From positions 1 to 33,878 of the forward strand of contig CAIRYQ010000039.1 in assembly GCA_903882875.1 (NCBI GenBank): 33,878 nucleotides of DNA. The letters run 5' to 3'. A program made the translations under genes and the position numbers. This document shows positions 31,903 through 33,878 of the stretch, one piece after another (the first letter of the stretch is position 1; every line of letters starts with the position of its first letter). The DNA comes from an uncultured Spartobacteria bacterium. Lineage in GTDB: Bacteria; Verrucomicrobiota; Verrucomicrobiia; Chthoniobacterales; Chthoniobacteraceae. The notes beneath the pieces are model-generated. The model saw nothing but the letters and a program-made list of their open reading frames with translations, had not been told where the DNA came from and did not search any database.

Positions 31903-33276
31903 TTGAAAGCGATCACCAAGCCCATTTTCACGGTTCTCGGATGCACTGCGGTTCTCGCCGCAGCTCAGGATGCGCCCCCGACCGCACCCGCCGCCCCGGT
32001 TGCGAGCAACCCCTTGTTCGACCTTGGGGCCGGCCAAGAGGTGCCACCCACACCGCTGCTGCCCGATCCACAGCCCATTCCCGATGCCCCGCCCCCGCCG
32101 GCATTCATCGGCCCGGAAAAAAATCCTGTCCCGAAGAAGGAAGCACGGCCGGATCGAAAGTGGAAAGTGATCCCTTTTGCCGGGTTTGAGGTTTCATGGA
32201 CTGACAACCTTTTCGCCAGCGCCACCCGGCGGCGTTCGGATTTCTTTTCCATCATTTCGCCTGGGCTGGCTGCCGGCTGGGGAGACTACGGCGGCGAGAT
32301 CCGGCATCTCGGCAGTTATGGGCAGCACTTCGAGCCACTCGATCTCGAACCGGACAATCTTCCGAAAAATTTCACCTTCGGCCGTTATAATCTCAACGCG
32401 ACCTTCTTTGCCAGGAACAGCGATCAGAACGTCGTAAATCACGATGCGATGATTGCCGGACGATGGGAGGGCGGCAAGCTGACCCTCGGCACCCGTTTCT
32501 ATCTCCAGACGCTCTCTGATCTGGACATCGAGGTTGGAGGCCGCGTGAATCGCACCGTTTATGGCGGGGAGATCACCTCGAACTATTCGCTCACAGGAAA
32601 AACCTCGCTGGAACTCAACTTATACAACCGCAGCTATGACTATTCCCGGCAACTGAGCTGGCAGGAGTGGATGGTCGAGGACTGGGTGGACTATCAAATT
32701 AGGCCCAAGACCAAGTTATCGTTTGGCACGCGGCTCGGCATTGTGGGGGTGCAATCATCGCCCACGCAAACTTTCGAGCAATTAGTGGGACGTGTGGCAT
32801 ACGCTGCAAATGCGAAGCTCGGCTTCAGCCTCGACGGCGGCGTGGAGTGGCGGCAGTTCGGTGCCGGCGGTGGTGATGAGGTTTTCGGCGTATTCAATCT
32901 CTCGGCAACCTATACGCCATTCGACGGGACGCTGCTGTCGGTGAACGCCCACAGGCGCAATTCCCCATCGGTCGTGCTGTCGGGCGATAACATCATAGCG
33001 ACCGGTGTCTCAGCGCTCGTGCGGCAGCGGTTCCAGCAGCGATATCTCTTCACTGTGGAGGGCGGCTATGAAAATTCGGTGTATCAGTCCAGAATCGCCG
33101 GTGCAGGCCGTGGACGGGAAGACAACACGACTTACATCCGATCCGGTGTGTCCTTTGACGTGACCAGGAAACTGAGCGTCGAGGCCGCGTTTCAGCACCG
33201 CCGGAATGATTCATCCCTTGCGGACTTGAGTTTCACCGAGAATGTGTTCATTGTCCAATTCAAGCTCCGGCTCTGA
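31903..33276 (+). CDS. Outer-membrane beta-barrel of an exopolysaccharide export locus (BBP2_2-like)
   Basis: It has about 457 residues. No ATG fits, and the best start is TTG 31903 directly after CCAAGG, giving the signal peptide MKAITKPIFTVLGCTAVLAA with cleavage near AAA-QDA. TTG 31888 is the alternative. A Pro/Ala-rich linker (20-75) precedes a barrel with many amphipathic strands: FAGFEVSWTDNLFASATRRR, GGEITSNYSLTGKTSLELNL, LRL at the C-terminus. Such BBP2_2-type barrels commonly precede Wza-type export genes. Its TGA overlaps the next ATG (TGATG), so the two are coupled. Confidence 0.75.
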   Translation: MKAITKPIFTVLGCTAVLAAAQDAPPTAPAAPVASNPLFDLGAGQEVPPTPLLPDPQPIPDAPPPPAFIGPEKNPVPKKEARPDRKWKVIPFAGFEVSWTDNLFASATRRRSDFFSIISPGLAAGWGDYGGEIRHLGSYGQHFEPLDLEPDNLPKNFTFGRYNLNATFFARNSDQNVVNHDAMIAGRWEGGKLTLGTRFYLQTLSDLDIEVGGRVNRTVYGGEITSNYSLTGKTSLELNLYNRSYDYSRQLSWQEWMVEDWVDYQIRPKTKLSFGTRLGIVGVQSSPTQTFEQLVGRVAYAANAKLGFSLDGGVEWRQFGAGGGDEVFGVFNLSATYTPFDGTLLSVNAHRRNSPSVVLSGDNIIATGVSALVRQRFQQRYLFTVEGGYENSVYQSRIAGAGRGREDNTTYIRSGVSFDVTRKLSVEAAFQHRRNDSSLADLSFTENVFIVQFKLRL

Positions 33277-33770
33277 TGAAAACTGACTTGCGATCTCTTT
33301 TGCGGGCGCGATTCGTATCGCATCTGGGCATTCTCATGCTGCTATTAGCCATGTTCTCCGCGGGGAAGGCTCCTGCTCAGAATCCAAAGCCGGATGATGC
33401 CCACCCGGCTGCCGCCACCAGCTATCTTCTTGCCGCGAATGACCTGATCAAAATGTCCGTGTTCGAGGAAAATGATTTGGAGACCACGGTGCGGATTTCG
33501 AGCGACGGAACGGTGACATTTCCCCTCATCGGCGCTGTAAAGGTAGCCGGCAAAACGCCACAGGCTGCGGCAAAGACCGTGCGCGAACTTTATGCCAAGG
33601 ACTATCTCGTCAATCCGCAGGTCAATCTTACGGTTATCGAGTATTCCAAACGGCGCTTCATCATACTTGGGCAGGTGCAGCGACCCGGCACATTTGACAT
33701 GCCGGATCGCGACGCGGTGAACATCCTGCAGGCTATTGGCATGGCCGGCGGCTACACTAGTGCAACGTAA
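33276..33770 (+). pseudogene. Wza-type polysaccharide export protein gene truncated by an IS element
   Basis: The frame gives 164 residues. It has a signal peptide (about 1-34), a polysaccharide biosynthesis/export domain at about 48-125 (YLLAANDLIKMSVFEENDLE, DGTVTFPLIGAVKVAGKTPQ, VNPQVNLTV) and the start of an SLBB-type domain (RRFIILGQVQRPGTFDMPDR, AVNILQAIGMAGGYT). At GGYT the homology stops, and the frame runs into the IS630-type sequence and ends at TAA 33768-33770. Complete members continue about 40 or more residues. The remaining piece, if the gene resumes, is outside the window. These proteins form the periplasmic or outer-membrane channel for exopolysaccharide. Confidence 0.8.
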
Positions 33771-33878
33771 CACATGAATCAGCTACGGTTTGATTCTTTG
33801 TTTGGGATTGGAGTAAGTCCATTTGATTGGGGTTGCCGTTTTATTGTATTGGCGGATGTAGCGCATGAGCTTGGAGCG
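33760..33878 (-). mobile_element. IS630-family insertion sequence, one end (runs off the window)
   Basis: From about 33760 the base composition and coding change abruptly inside the export gene. The TA at 33758-33759 could be the target site, since IS630-family elements insert at TA and duplicate it. The terminal inverted repeat cannot be checked because the other end is outside the window. The 3' end of a transposase gene lies 23 bases inside the border. Confidence 0.75.
33783..33878 (-). CDS. IS630-family transposase, C-terminal end (partial)
   Basis: On the minus strand the last 31 codons read SKLMRYIRQYNKTATPIKWT, then YSNPKQRIKP and stop (TAG, 33783-33785). The R-Y-I-x-x-Y-N-x-T-x-x-P-I-x-W-T-Y pattern is the typical C-terminus of IS630-family DDE transposases. 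The catalytic domain is outside the window. Confidence 0.8.
   Translation of the reverse strand, partial: RSKLMRYIRQYNKTATPIKWTYSNPKQRIKP

Overview
This window looks like a chromosomal segment of a GC-rich Verrucomicrobiota bacterium, probably an environmental relative of the Chthoniobacterales or Opitutales. The strongest evidence is a five-gene cluster at 23.1-30.3 kb with the gene order and several diagnostic protein features of the Akkermansia muciniphila Amuc_1098-Amuc_1102 pilus-like locus. A DUF6268-type outer-membrane barrel, an intermediate-length S14 ribosomal protein and a cysteine-poor FmdB-like protein fit the same phylum. These assignments come from reading the sequence, with no database search.

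Left third (1-14 kb): mostly housekeeping and small accessory genes. They are the tail of a sugar-phosphate isomerase-like gene, a STAS-domain regulator, a lipoprotein, a TraB/GumN-type exported protein, a DEAD-box RNA helicase with a DbpA-type RNA-binding tail, an RluA-family pseudouridine synthase, a CNNM/CorC-type membrane protein, rpsN with a clear terminator, an FmdB-like protein, a 37-residue membrane peptide, a TIGR02206-type membrane protein, a CBS-pair protein, a 56-residue zinc-ribbon protein, two coiled-coil tail-anchored proteins, an orphan ABC-exporter-type permease and rlmI.

Middle (14-18.6 kb): an accessory hot spot. After the DUF6268 barrel gene come an iterated-word palindrome, a REP-like palindrome, a small membrane-protein gene, a 17-unit array of 21-22 bp words with a 105-106 bp higher-order period, a frameshifted gene remnant and an AT-richer trypsin-like protease gene. 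Next is a PIN-domain toxin-like gene with two tandem paralogous small genes. This module lies between intact trpB and a second, degenerate 123-bp copy of the trpB 3' end, so it was apparently inserted just behind trpB with duplication of the gene's tail.

Right half (18.6-33.9 kb): trpB, rnd, rho and coaE run on the minus strand downstream of the pilus-like cluster. The cluster order on the minus strand is an Amuc_1102-like exported protein, a PilM-PilN fusion, an Amuc_1100-like protein, an Amuc_1099-like protein and a secretin. Four-base ATGA overlaps within the cluster point to one translationally coupled operon. On the plus strand at the right end are a small membrane protein behind a coupled leader ORF, and the start of an exopolysaccharide-export locus: an outer-membrane barrel and a Wza-type export protein. 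The Wza-type gene is cut short by an IS630-family element that runs off the window.

The most unusual signals are the 21-bp word array, three intergenic palindromes built from 7- or 8-base iterated words (in two of them the arms differ by one whole word), the trpB-tail duplication around the PIN module, and the Amuc_1100-type locus with its PilM-PilN fusion.
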